64,000 bases of DNA, from the NCBI GenBank assembly GCA_964017155.1, contig OZ024867.1, positions 24,589,636 through 24,653,635 of the forward strand. The letters are read 5' to 3'. A model generated the notes under the pieces. That model was not told the origin of the DNA. It saw only the letters and a program-made list of their open reading frames with translations, and made no database searches. The stretch comes from Oasisia sp. SBJ-2009. Its lineage: Eukaryota; Annelida; Polychaeta; Sabellida; Siboglinidae. This document shows positions 24,216 through 39,400 of this stretch, in pieces. Position 1 is the stretch's first letter; every line of letters begins with the position of its first letter. Made by a program: the position numbers and the translations under genes.

Positions 24216-27200
24216 CCGTGCGCCATGTGTCACCAGGTGTCTATCTGTTGCAGTCTGTGCAGCAGTGCCAGTTTTAAGAGTGTCAGTGGTGGCCTACTGG
24301 TGAGTCAACCCTCCTTTCAACTGCACCCTTCGAAATAATGTATGCTGGGTTAGTAACTGAATGCTCCTTTGAAACACAATTTGTAAGAATGTCAGTGAAA
24401 CAATATATGGTAATTTGTCAGCTCTCTACTACTCACTTTGACTGCCTGCGTGTTTCAGACACAAGCTCTCTACTACTCACTTTGACTGCCCATGTGTTTC
24501 AGACACAAGTTCTCTACTACTCACTTTGACTGCCCGCGTGTTCCAGACACAAGCTCTCTACTACTCACTTTGACTGCCTGCGTGTTCCAGACACAAGCTC
24601 TCTACTACTCACTTTGACACCCTGTGTGTTCCAGACACAAGCTCTCTACTACTCACTTTGACACCCTGTGTGTTCCAGACACAAGCTCTCTACTACTCAC
24701 TTTGACCACATGTGTGTTCCAGACACAATCTCTCTACTACTCACTTTGCCGCGTGTTCCAGACACAAGCTCTCTACTACTCAATTTGACTGCTCAGTTTA
24801 CCTATTTTGTGTTTAGAAAGCGATCAGCCCTAGGTTATTGTATAGGATTGTATCGCATAATTTGTATTTTATTCAGCTAGTCATTAATACAATTACTTGT
24901 GACATGCTATTTTTTGTTTAAAGTTTGATATTTTAATGTTTAATTTATCAGTAGGATACATACTTTTTGAGGACACATTTACGATCATCTTTATCTACTA
25001 GGTAGCAGCACAGAACCCTTTCCATCACTGGTAGCCGCTATGTGGTAGCACTATTATTTTACAATCCACGCTATCCGCTATGTGGCAGCACACAATATAT
25101 TTATCATTACCGCTATCTACTGGGTGGCAGCACATACTATCTACTGCCAAATTATCTTCCAGGTGGCAGCACACAATAATAGCTGCTACCACAAACAAAC
25201 AATGTCACCAAAGACAAGGATACTGAGGCAGCTATTTAACAGCTGTATGCTTTAATAAAAATTCAACATTACTAAGATTAAGCTTTTACATACAAAAAAC
25301 AACATTATTAAGTTTAACAAATCCTTTACATACAAAGTGGGTTCTGCAGTTTGGTGTCATAAATGATTAGTTTGCATTAAACACAGTGCACATCGGCTAG
25401 AGCATGGAGTCTTAACAGAGAGAACATGATGTTGAATCCTGTGCTGCTGTGTCAGAACTTGTTTCACTCTACATTAAGCCAGTTCACTCACACTGGTCAA
25501 CAACTGTCTAGTAAACATGGCAATGATGCAACGTGTAATGACCTAAGTCTGCATGCTCTGTCTACTTGTATTTTATTCACAGGTACATTTACTCGTGAAT
25601 CGTCATGTGGTGTATGAAAGGAATGTACCTGTGTGTAAAATGTTGGTGTCAAACGTATATAGTGGAGAAGATTTTAAAAGATGCCTTGTTTTGGAGATCC
25701 TGGACTGTCATCTTTATAGGCCCTTTAGTGTGTTATCTTCCAACAATGGTTGTACATATGTGGGCTGTTCATGTCAGTACGAAAGTGTGTTATCTTCCAG
25801 GGTGCACTGTCCATGTCAGTACTAAAGTGTGTTATTTACTAGGGTGTACTGTCCATATCAGTACCAAAGTGTGTTATCTACCAGGGTGGAATGTCAATGT
25901 CAGTACTAAAGTGTGTTATCTACCATGTTGGGATGTCCATGTCAGTATTAAATTTGTTATCTACCATGTTGGGATGTCCATGTCAGTACTAAAGTGTGTT
26001 ATCTACCATGGTGGGCTGTCCATGTCATTACTAAAGTGTTATCTTCTAAAGTTGGCTGTCCTTGTCAGTACTAACTTCTGTTCTTCCAGGGTGGGCTGTC
26101 TATGTCAGTACTAAAATGTTATTTTCCAGCGTGGACTGTCCTTGTCAGTACTAAAGTTTTATCTTCCAGCGTGGACTGTCCTTGTCAGTACTAAAGTGTT
26201 ATCTTCCAGCGTGGACTGTCCTTGTCAGTACTAACTTCTGTTCTTCCAGGGTGGGCTGTCTATGTCAGTACTAAAATGTTATTTTCCAGCGTGGACTGTC
26301 CTTGTCAGTACTAAAGTGTTATCTTCCAGCGTGGACTGTCCTTGTCAGTACTAAAGTGTTATCTTCCAGCGTGGACTGTCCTTGTCAGTACTAAAGTGTT
26401 ATCTTCCAGCGTGGACTGTCCTTGTCAGTACTAAAGTGTTATCTTCCAGCGTGGACTGTCCTTGTCAGTACTAAAGTGTTATCTTCCAGCGTGGACTGTC
26501 CTTGTCAGTACTAAAGTGTTATCTTCCAGCGTGGACTGTCCTTGTCAGTACTAAAGTGTTATCTTCCAGCGTGGACTGTCCTTGTCAGTACTAAAGTGTT
26601 ATCTTCCAGCGTGGACTGTCCTTGTCAGTACTAAAGTGTTATCTTCCAGCGTGGACTGTCCTTGTCAGTACTAAAGTGTTATCTTCCAGCGTGGACTGTC
26701 CTTGTCAGTACTAAAGTGTTATCTTCCAGCATGGACTGTCCTTGTCAGTACTAAAGTGTTATCTTCCAGCGTGGACTGTCCTTGTCAGTACTAAAGTGTT
26801 ATCTTCCAGCATGGACTGTCCTTGTCAGTACTAAAGTGTTATCTTCCAGCATGGACTGTCCTTGTCAGTACTAAAGTGTGTTGTATTCTATGGTGAACTG
26901 TCCATGTAAATACTAAAATGTGTAGAGTTCTATGGTGGGTTGTTCTTGTCTCTACTTAAGTGTGTTGTATTCTAGGGTACATGGGCTGTCCGTGTCAGTC
27001 TGAACTGTGTTATAATCTAGGGTGCCATGTCCATGCCAGTACTAAAGTGTGTTATTGTCTAGGGTGGACTACCCATGCCTCAGTCGCCATCACTGGGCAA
27101 CTCTACATCTGCCAGAAGTTGGCTACAGAGTAGTGGCAGCAACAGCCCTGCCGGCATCTGGCTGCCTGACTTCCCAAAGATTGGGCGCATTTGCATTTCA

Positions 27201-29485
27201 TCTGATATCCAAGATAAGGTCAGATCTAGCAAATATGTTTTTACACAGACATAGATTTGAAATGGGGAGGGGAACTAAATGTAGACAGGCTAGTAGATTA
27301 GTCACATTTTAAGGGGACCAGTAGACACATTTTGGTGTTATCCACCAAACAGAGTTAATCAAATAAACCGTTTGCAACGCCCATTAAAATTTGGTCAGAA
27401 TCAATTCCAACCCAGATTGTTATCTCAAAGTGGCAGATTCTAATAAAAAAATGCCTGATATCATCGACTTGTTCTTTGCCCTTGGTAGTCTTGTCTCTAT
27501 GAAAGTGTCTTATAATCTAGGGCACTGAGTTGAGACACTGGTTATGACCCACTAGGTGCACTACAAGCACTGATTTGAGACACTTATGACCCACTAGGTG
27601 CACTACAAGCACTGCATTGAGACACTTGTTATGACCCACTAGGTGCACTACAAGCACTGATTTGAGACACTTGTTATGACCCACTAAGTGCACTACAAGC
27701 ACTGACTTGAGACACTGGTTATGACCCTCTAGGTGCACTACAAGCACTGAGTTGAGACACTGGTTATGACCCACTAGGTGCACTACAAGCACTGACTTGG
27801 GACATTGGTTATGACCCACTAGGTGCACTACAAGCACTGAGTTGAGACACTTGTTATGACCCACTAGGTGCACTACAAGCACTGAGTTGAGACACTTGTT
27901 ATGACCCACTAGGTGCACTACAAGCACTGAGTTGAGACACTTGTTATGACCCACTAGGTGCACTACAAGCACTGACTTGAGACACTGGTTATGACCCTCT
28001 AGGTGCACTACAAGCACTGACTTGAGACACTGGTTATGACCCACTAGGTGCACTACAAGCACTGAGTTGAGACACTGGTTATGACCCACTAGGTGCACTA
28101 CAAGCACTGAGTTGAGACACTTGTTATGACCCACTAGGTGCACTACAAGCACTGACTTGGGACATTGGTTATGACCCACTAGGTGCACTACAAGCACTGA
28201 GTTGAGACACTTGTTATGACCCACTAGGTGCACTACAAGCACTGAGTTGAGACACTGGTTATGACCCACTAGGTGCACTACAAGCACTGAGTTGAGACAC
28301 TGGTTATGACCCATTAGGTGCACTACAAGCACTGACTTGAGACATTGGTTATGACCCTCTAGGTGCACTACAAGCACTGAGTTGAGACACTGGTTATGAC
28401 CCATTAGGTGCACTACAAGCACTGACTTGAGACACTGGTTATGACCCACTAGGTGCACTACAAGCACTGAGTTGAGACACTGGTTATGACCCACTAGGTG
28501 CACTACAAGCACTGAGTTGAGACACTGGTTATGACCCACTAGGTGCACTACAAGCACTGAGTTGAGACACTGGTTATGACCCACTAGGTGCACTACAAGC
28601 ACTGAGTTGAGACACTGGTTCCTTCTCTGGTTCCTGCTCATTTATTGGTTTCTTCAAATCTTTTGATTCCGTAGATGTAATACCACAATAATGTGCTCGT
28701 CCGCCATTACCCAACCAAAGAGTACCCAAAAGAAATAGTATTATGCAGGTTGTCTGAATTTCTGTGAGGACATATGTGGTGCAGAGTGGCTAGAAATGAT
28801 ATTCACTACGCCAGATAACAGTCGATGTTTGTCAATGTATTGATACATGTGTCATTTTAATTGGTGATGTCAAAACGATAGTCTGATTCTAGCAGAAATG
28901 AAGGGGCGTCAAGATTAAACGTGGTTTGTGGGACTCTGAGGTATTAGAATTTCACAAATTTTCCACGGCACATCTACCAGTGGAGGGTTTAATATGCTGT
29001 GAAACTTTTGATAACATGTCTATTTTAATTTGATAAGAAATGAATGAAACATTATAATGGCCGCCTATGAAAAACGCAAATGTGGTTTTAGGCCAGTAGC
29101 TGACGTACCTGGTTTTGTAATCCAAAACCATGCATCATGTGGATGTAACAAAATTACAGGTTATAATGAGAAAGCGTCTTTCGTGATATTTAAGTCTTAA
29201 ACTCTTGAAGTAAATATGGGAGTACAGTATAGATGTTAACATCTCACATCAGTTGTAAACATCAGTACCGTGTCTTGCACTGTCACATTAACATGTTGGC
29301 GAGGCCGATTCTGGGGTGAAGATTTGTGAAGTTTACCATAACCTTGCCATAAACTGACATTTTGTCTCATTCATTGTGAACAGTTTGCAAGTATTTGCCA
29401 GCAGGTGGCAGTGTTGTTGATGATGTACAAACATCATTGTCAGCGAGTGATCACCAGCATCCTACGGTCCAGCTTCTCCCAGGTA

Positions 29486-29542
<57 letters not shown>

Positions 29543-29623
29543 TGAGTGTGTGTGTGAGTGCGTGCGTGCGTGCGTGCGTGCGTGACTGTGTGTATGTATG
29601 TATGTGTGAGTGTGTGTGTGTGT

Positions 29624-29657
<34 letters not shown>

Positions 29658-29707
29658 GTGTGTGTGTGTGAGTGTGTGTGTGTGTGTGTGAGTGTGTGTG
29701 TGTGTGT

Positions 29708-29741
<34 letters not shown>

Positions 29742-29852
29742 GTGTGTGTGTGTGTGTGTGTGAGTGTGTGTGTGAGTGTGTGTGTGAGTGTGTGTGTGTG
29801 TGTGAGTGTGTGTGTGTGTGTGAGTGTGTGTGTGTGAGTGTGTGTGTGTGAG

Positions 29853-29888
<36 letters not shown>

Positions 29889-30319
29889 TGACTGTGTGTG
29901 TGTATGTGTATGTGTATGTATGTGTGTGTGCCCTTGATGCGGCTGTGCAGGTCCTGGCAAGATGATTCAACATCATTCAATATTCTTATCAAATTCAAAA
30001 CCACTGAATAGTCGAGATATCCTAATCGATAAGTGCTTCAAGTGAAATTCCACATTCATCCCATCCTTAGTGTCTCGGTGTGGTATGTGTGTGGGCGGAT
30101 GTGTGGCGTGCATGGCTAGATCACAGGTAATTTGTGTGATTGATGCGTGTGTGTGCATGTGCATGTATGTGTGCTTTGGTCATTCTAGAGAGTTCTACCA
30201 AGACAAGTGGCACCAACTTGAAATTACACAGCATAAAGTATGCAGCAGGAATATACTAGGGTTGACATTCCACTGAATCATGGAGAGTTGCTCCTTAACA
30301 CACACACGCATGTACGCAT

Positions 30320-30362
<43 letters not shown>

Positions 30363-30416
30363 TGCACACACACCACACACACACATACACACACATACAC
30401 ACACATATACACACAC

Positions 30417-30464
<48 letters not shown>

Positions 30465-33400
30465 GCACACAGTGAGTGTGATTGTGTGTTGTACTTGGGT
30501 GAATCTGGCAGTGTGTATGTCGTGTGTTGTATATGACTGTGCCACTGTTGTAGGTGCGAGACCAACTGGTGCAGTTCTGGCAGTGTCTGCCGCCGCGTGT
30601 CACTTGTGTCCTCACTGACTGTCAGGTGATCAGTCTCATCGCACTGTGTGACGTCCAGCTTTACAAGACAGTCACCAGTCTCCTTGTACCCACCGTCCTA
30701 CAGCCACTGTCAAGCAGGTCACTTCTCTATTGTCACTTCTCCATGACGACAATCTCTAGTCAAGCCTGCAGCCACTGTCCAGCATGTCATATATATTTTA
30801 GTGACTACAGATACCTCTCTATAGCAGCCACCTGTCACTAAGACCAGTTGTCCAGTAGGTCACCTCGTGAGATATCTAGCAGTGTTGTTATCTAACATTT
30901 GCTTGATGTTTAGTCATTCAATGCTACTGTTGTTTACTTGTATCATGATGTCCAGTGTCACTGTTTACTTGTATCATGATGTCCAGTGTCACTGTTTACT
31001 TGTAGCATGATGTCCAGTGTCACTGTTTACTTGTAGCATGATGTCCAGTGTCACTGTTTACTTGTATCATGATGTCCAGTGTCACTGTTTACTTGTATCA
31101 TGATGTCCAGTGTCACTGTTTACTTGTGTCATGATGTCCAGTGTCACTGTTTACTTGTGTCATGATGTCTAGTGTCACTGTTTACGTGTATCATGATGTC
31201 CAATGTCACTGTTTACTTGTAGCATGATGTCCAGTGTCACTGTTTACTTGTATCATGATGTTCTGTGTCACTGTTTACTTGTAGCATGATGTCCAGTGTC
31301 ACTGTTTACTTGTATCATGATGTTCTGTGTCACTGTTTACTTGTATCATGATGTCCAGTGTCACTGTTTACTTGTATCATGATGTCCAGTGTCACTGTTT
31401 ACTTGTATCATGATGTCCAGTGTCACTGTTTACTTGTAGCATGATGTCCAGTGTCACTGTTTACTTGTGTCATGATGTCTAGTGTCACTGTTTACGTGTA
31501 TCATGATGTCCAGTGTCACTGTTTACTTGTATCATGATGTCCAGTGTCACTGTTTACTTGTATCATGATGTCCAGTGTCACTGTTTACTTGTAGCATGAT
31601 GTCCAGTGTCACTGTTTACTTGTGTCATGATGTCTAGTGTCACTGTTTACGTGTATCATGATGTCCAGTGTCATTGTTTACTTGTGTCATGATGTCCAGT
31701 GTCACTGTTTACTTGTATCATGATGTCCAGTGTCACTGTTTACTTGTATCATGATGTCCAATGTCACTGTTTACTTGTAGCATGATGTCCAGTGTCACTG
31801 TTTACTTGTAGCATGTTGTCCAGTGTCACTGTTTACGTGTATCATGATGTCCAATGTCACTGTTTACTTGTATCATGATGTCCAGTGTCACTGTTTACTT
31901 GTAGCATGATGTCCAGTGTCACTGTTTACTTGTATCATGATGTCCAATGTCACTGTTTACTTGTATCATGATGTCCAGTGTCACTGTTTACTTGTATCAT
32001 GATGTTCTGTGTCACTGTTTACTTGTATCATGATGTCCAGTGTCACTGTTTACTTGTAGCATGATGTCCAGTGTCACTGTATACTTGTATCATGATGTTC
32101 TGTGTCATTGTCTACTTGTAGCATGATGTTCTGTGTCACTGTTTACTTGTATCATGATGTCCAGTGTCACTGTTTACTTGTAGCATGATGTCCAGTGTCA
32201 CTGTTTACTTGTATCATGATGTTCTGTGTCACTGTTTACTTGTATCATGATGTCCAGTGTCACTGTTTACTTGTAGCATGATGTCCAGTGTCACTGTTTA
32301 CTTGTATCATGATGTCCAGTGTCACTGTTTACTTGTAGCATGATGTCCAGTGTCACTGTTTACTTGTATCATGATGTTCTGTGTCATTGTCTACTTGTAT
32401 CATGATGTTCTGTGTCACTGTTTACTTGTATCATGATGTTCTGTGTCACTGTTTACTTGTAGCATGATGTCCAGTGTCACTGTTTACTTGTAGCATGATG
32501 TCCAATGTCACTGTTTACTTGTAGCATGATGTTCTGTGTCATTGTTTACTTGTATCATGATGTTCTGTGTCACTGTTTACTTGTAGCATGATGTTCTGTG
32601 TCACTGTTTACTTGTAGCATGATGTCCAGTGTCACTGTTTACTTGTATCATGATGTCCAGTGTCACTGTTTACTTGTATCATGATGTTCTGTGTCATTGT
32701 TTACTTGTATCATGATGTTCTGTGTCACTGTTTACTTGTATCATGATGTTCTGTGTCACTGTTTACTTGTATCATGATGTCCAGTGTCATTGTTTACTTG
32801 TATCATGATGTCCAGTGTCACTGTTTACTTGTATCATGATGTCTAGTATCACTGTTTACTTGTATCATGATGTCCAGTGTCATTGTCTACTTGTATCATG
32901 ATGTTCTGTGTCACTGTTTACTTGTATCATGATGTCCAGTGTCACTGTTTACTTGTATCATGATGTCCAGTGTCACTGTTTACTTGTATCATGATGTCCA
33001 GTGTCACTGTTTACTTGTATCATGATGTCCAGTGTCACTGTTTACTTGTATCATGATGTCCAGTATCACTGTTTACTTGTATCATGATGTCCAGTATCAC
33101 TGTTTACTTGTATCATGATGTCCAGTGTCACTGTTTACTTGTATCATGATGTCCAGTGTCACTGTTTACTTGTAGCATGATGTCCAGTATCACTGTTTAC
33201 TTGTATCATGATGTCCAGTGTCACTGTTTACTTGTATCATGATGTCCAGTGTCACTGTTTACTTGTATCATGATGTTCTGTGTCATTGTTTACTTGTAGC
33301 ATGATGTCCAGTATCACTGTTTACTTGTATCATGATGTCCAGTGTCACTGTTTACTTGTATCATGATGTCCAGTGTCACTGTTTACTTGTATCATGATGT

Positions 33401-36400
33401 CCAGTATCACTGTTTGCTTGTAGCATGATGTCCAGTGTCACTGTTTACTTGTAGCATGATGTCCAGTATCACTGTTTACTTGTATCATGATGTCCAGTGT
33501 CACTGTTTACTTGTATCATGATGTCCAGTGTCACTGTTTACTTGTATCATGATGTCCAGTGTCACTGTTTACTTGTATCATGATGTCCAGTGTCACTGTT
33601 TACTTGTAGCATGATGTCCAATGTCACTGTTTACTTGTATCATGATGTCCAGTGTCACTGTTTACTTGTATCATGATGTCCAGTGTCACTGTTTACTTGT
33701 ATCATGATGTTCTGTGTCATTGTTTACTTGTAGCATGATGTCCAGTGTCACTGTTTACTTGTATCATGATGTTCTGTGTCATTGTTTACTTGTAGCATGA
33801 TGTCCAGTGTCACTGTTTACTTGTATCATGATGTCCAGTGTCACTGTTTACTTGTATCATGATGTCCAGTGTCACTGTTTACTTGTATCATGATGTTCTG
33901 TGTCACTGTTTACTTGTATCATGATGTCCAGTGTCACTGTTTACTTGTATCATGATGTTCTGTGTCACTGTTTACTTGTAGCATGATGTCCAGTGTCACT
34001 GTTTACTTGTATCATGATGTCCAGTGTCACTGTTTACTTGTATCATGATGTTCTGTGTCACTGTTTACTTGTAGCATGATGTCCAGTGTCACTGTTTACT
34101 TGTATCATGATGTTCTGTGTCACTGTTTACTTGTATCATGATGTTCTGTGTCACTGTTTACTTGTAGCATGATGTCCAGTGTCACTGTTTACTTGTATCA
34201 TGATGTTCTGTGTCACTGTTTACTTGTAGCATGATGTCCAGTGGTGTCACTGTTTACTTGTAGCATGATGTCCAGTGTCACTGTTTACTTGTAGCATGAT
34301 GTCCAGTGTCACTGTTTACTTGTATCATGATGTTCTGTGTCACTGTTTACTTGTAGCATGATGTCCAGTATCACTGTTTACTTGTATCATGATGTCCAGT
34401 ATCACTGTTTACTTGTATCATGATGTTCTGTGTCACTGTTTACTTGTAGCATGATGTCCAGTATCACTGTTTACTTGTATCATGATGTCCAGTGTCACTG
34501 TTTACTTGTATCATGATGTTCTGTGTCATTGTTTACTTGTATCATGATGTCCAGTGTCACTGTTTACTTGTATCATGATGTCCAGTGTCACTGTTTACTT
34601 GTATCATGATGTCCAGTGTCACTGTTTACTTGTATCATGATGTTCTGTGTCACTGTCTACTTGTATCATGATGTTCTGTGTCACTGTTTACTTGTATCAT
34701 GATGTTCTGTGTCACTGTTTACTTGTATCATGATGTTCTGTGTCATTGTCTACTTGTATCATGATGTCCAGTGTCACTGTTTACTTGTATCATGATGTCC
34801 AGTGTCACTGTTTACTTGTATCATGATGTCCAGTGTCACTGTTTACTTGTATCATGATGTCCAGTGTCACTGTTTACTTGTATCATGATGTTCTGTGTCA
34901 CTGTTTACTTGTAGCATGATGTTCTGTGTCACTGTTTACTTGTATCATGATGTCCAGTGTCACTGTTTACTTGTAGCATGATGTCCAGTGTCACTGTTTA
35001 CTTGTAGCATGATGTTCTGTGTCACTGTTTACTTGTATCATGATGTTCTGTGTCATTGTCTACTTGTATCATGATGTTCTGTGTCATTGTCTACTTGTAT
35101 CATGATGTCCAGTGTCACTGTTTACTTGTATCATGATGTCCAGTGTCACTGTTTACTTGTATCATGATGTTCTGTGTCATTGTTTACTTGTATCATGATG
35201 TTCTGTGTCACTGTTTACTTGTATCATGATGTTCTGTGTCACTGTTTACTTGTATCATGATGTCTAGTGTCACTGTTTACTTGTATCATGATGTTCTGTG
35301 TCACTGTTTACTTGTATCATGATGTCTAGTGTCACTGTTTACTTGTATCATGATGTCCAATGTCACTGTTTACTTGTATCATGATGTCCAGTGTCACTGT
35401 TTACTTGTATCATGATGTCCAGTGTCACTGTTTACTTGTATCATGATGTCCAGTGTCACTGTTTACTTGTATCATGATGTCCAATGTCACTGTTTACTTG
35501 TATCATGATGTCCAGTGTCACTGTTTACTTGTATCATGATGTTCTGTGTCACTGTTTACTTGTATCATGATGTCCAGTATCACTGTTTACTTGTATCATG
35601 ATGTTCTGTGTCATTGTTTACTTGTATCATGATGTTCTGTGTCACTGTTTACTTGTATCATGATGTCCAGTGTCACTGTTTACTTGTATCATGATGTCCA
35701 GTGTCACTGTTTACTTGTATCATGATGTTCTGTGTCATTGTTTACTTGTATCATGATGTCCAGTGTCACTGTTTACTTGTATCATGATGTTCTGTGTCAT
35801 TGTTTACTTGTATCATGATGTTCTGTGTCACTGTTTACTTGTATCATGATGTCCAGTGTCACTGTTTACTTGTATCATGATGTCCAGTGTCACTGTTTAC
35901 TTGTATCATGATGTTCTGTGTCACTGTTTACTTGTATCATGATGTCCAGTGTCACTGTTTACTTGTATCATGATGTTCTGTGTCACTGTTTACTTGTATC
36001 ATGATGTTCTGTGTCACTGTTTACTTGTATCATGATGTCCAGTGTCACTGTTTACTTGTATCATGACGTCCAGTGTCACTGTTTACTGTCATGATGTCCA
36101 GTGTCACTATTTACTTGTAGCATGATGTCCAGTGTCATTGTTTACTTGTATCATGATGTCCAGTGTCACTGTTTACTTGTAGCATGATGTTCTGTGTCAC
36201 TGTTTACTTGTAGCATGATGTCCAGTGTCATTGTTTACTTGTATCATGATGTTCTGTGTCACTGTTTACTTGTATCATGATGTTCTGTGTCACTGTTTAC
36301 TTGTATCATGATGTCCAGTGTCACTGTTTACTTGTATCATGATGTCCAGTGTCACTGTTTACTTGTATCATGATGTTCTGTGTCATTGTTTACTTGTATC

Positions 36401-39400
36401 ATGATGTCCAGTGTCACTGTTTACTTGTATCATGATGTCCAGTGTCACTGTTTACTTGTAGCATGATGTCCAGTGTCACTGTTTACTTGTAGCATGATGT
36501 CCAGTGTCACTGTTTACTTGTATCATGATGTCCAGTGTCACTGTTTACTTGTATCATGATGTCCAGTGTCACTGTTTACTTGTATCATGATGTCCAGTGT
36601 CACTGTTTACTTGTAGCATGATGTCCAGTGTCACTGTTTGCTTGTATCATGATGTCCAGTGTCACTGTTTACTTGTATCATGACGTCCAGTGTCACTGTT
36701 TACTTGTATCATGACGTCCAGTGTCACTGTTTACTTGTATCATGATGTCCAGTGTCACTGTTTACTTGTATCATGATGTCCAGTGTCACTGTTTACTTGT
36801 ATCATGATGTCCAGTGTCACTGTTTACTTGTATCATGATGTCCAGTGTCACTGTTTACTTGTAGCATGATGTCCAGTGTCACTGTTTATTTGTAGCATGA
36901 TGTTCTGTGTCACTGTTTACTTGTATCATGATGTCCAGTGTCACTGTTTACTTGTATCATGATGTTCTGTGTCACTGTTTACTTGTAGCATGATGTCCAG
37001 TATCATTGTTTACTTGTAGCATGATGTCCAGTGTCACTGTTTACTTGTATCATGATGTCCAGTGTCACTGTTTACTTGTAGCATGATGTCCAGTGTCACT
37101 GTTTACTTGTAGCATGATGTCCAGTGTCACTGTTTACTTGTATCATGATGTCCAGTGTCACTGTTTACTTGTATCATGATGTCCAGTGTCACTGTTTACT
37201 TGTAGCATGACGTCCAGTATCACTGTTTACTTGTATCATGATGTCCAGTGTCACTGTTTACTTGTATCATGATGTCCAGTGTCACTGTTTACTTGTAGCA
37301 TGACGTCCAGTATCACTGTTTACTTGTAGCATGATGTCCAGTGTCACTGTTTACTTGTATCATGATGTCCAGTATCACTGTTTACTTGTATCATGATGTC
37401 CAGTATCACTGTTTACTTGTATCATGATGTCCAGTATCACTGTTTACTTGTAGCATGATGTCCAGTATCACTGTTTACTTGTATCATGATGTCCAGTATC
37501 ACTGTTTACTTGTATCATGATGTCCAGTATCACTGTTTACTTGTATCATGATGTCCAGTATCACTGTTTACTTGTATCATGATGTCCAGTATCACTGTTT
37601 ACTTGTATCATGATGTCCAGTGTCACTGTTTACTTGTAGCATGATGTTCTGTGTCACTGTTTACTTGTATCATGATGTCCAGTATCACTGTTTACTTGTA
37701 GCATGATGTCCAGTGTCACTGTTTACTTGTATCATGATGTCCAGTGTCACTGTTTACTTGTATCATGATGTTCTGTGTCATTGTTTACTTGTAGCATGAT
37801 GTCCAGTATCATTGTTTACTTGTAGCATGATGTCCAGTGTCACTGTTTACTTGTATCATGATGTCCAGTGTCACTGTTTACTTGTAGCATGATGTCCAGT
37901 GTCACTGTTTACTTGTAGCATGATGTCCAGTGTCACTGTTTACTTGTATCATGATGTCCAGTGTCACTGTTTACTTGTATCATGATGTTCTGTGTCACTG
38001 TTTACTTGTAGCATGATGTTCTGTGTCACTGTTTACTTGTATCATGATGTTCTGTGTCACTGTTTACTTGTATCATGATGTCCAGTGTCACTGTTTACTT
38101 GTATCATGATGTTCTGTGTCACTGTTTACTTGTATCATGATGTCCAGTGTCACTGTTTACTTGTATCATGACGTCCAGTGTCACTGTTTACTGTCATGAT
38201 GTCCAGTGTCACTATTTACTTGTAGCATGATGTCCAGTGTCATTGTTTACTTGTATCATGATGTCCAGTGTCACTGTTTACTTGTAGCATGATGTTCTGT
38301 GTCACTGTTTACTTGTAGCATGATGTCCAGTGTCATTGTTTACTTGTATCATGATGTTCTGTGTCACTGTTTACTTGTATCATGATGTTCTGTGTCATTG
38401 TTTACTTGTATCATGATGTTCTGTGTCACTGTTTACTTGTAGCATGATGTTCTGTGTCATTGTCTACTTGTATCATGATGTTCTGTGTCACTGTTTACTT
38501 GTAGCATGATGTCCAGTGTCACTGTTTACTTGTAGCATGATGTCCAGTGTCACTGTTTACTTGTAGCATGATGTCCAGTGTCACTGTTTACTTGTATCAT
38601 GATGTTCTGTGTCATTGTCTACTTGTATCATGATGTTCTGTGTCACTGTTTACTTGTAGCATGATGTCCAGTGTCACTGTTTACTTGTATCATGATGTCC
38701 AGTGTCACTGTTTACTTGTATCATGATGTCCAGTGTCACTGTTTACTTGTAGCATGATGTTCTGTGTCACTGTTTACTTGTATCATGATGTCCAGTGTCA
38801 CTGTTTACTTGTATCATGATGTCCAGTGTCACTGTTTACTTGTATCATGATGTCCAGTATCACTGTTTACTTGTAGCATGATGTCCAGTGTCACTGTTTA
38901 CTTGTAGCATGATGTCCAGTGTCACTGTTTACTTGTAGCATGATGTCCAGTGTCACTGTTTACTTGTATCATGATGTTCTGTGTCATTGTCTACTTGTAT
39001 CATGATGTTCTGTGTCACTGTTTACTTGTAGCATGATGTCCAGTGTCACTGTTTACTTGTAGCATGATGTCCAGTGTCACTGTTTACTTGTAGCATGATG
39101 TCCAGTGTCACTGTTTACTTGTATCATGATGTTCTGTGTCACTGTTTACTTGTAGCATGATGTCCAGTGTCACTGTTTACTTGTAGCATGATGTCCAGTG
39201 TCACTGTTTACTTGTAGCATGATGTCCAGTGTCACTGTTTACTTGTATCATGATGTTCTGTCTCACTGTTTACTTGTAGCATGATGTCCAGTATCACTGT
39301 TTACTTGTAGCATGATGTCCAGTGTCACTGTTTACTTGTATGATGATGTCCAGTGTCACTGTTTACTTGTATCATGACGTCCAGTGTCACTGTTTACTGT

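Noticed and set aside
27049..27312. 87-codon ORF across RFX exon 6 in another frame
   Set aside because: Phase matching and the WLPDFP motif show that the other frame is the coding one.
27517..28641. 374-codon minus-strand ORF of VLVVHLVGHNQCLNS repeats
   Set aside because: Product of the 45-bp array in intron 6.
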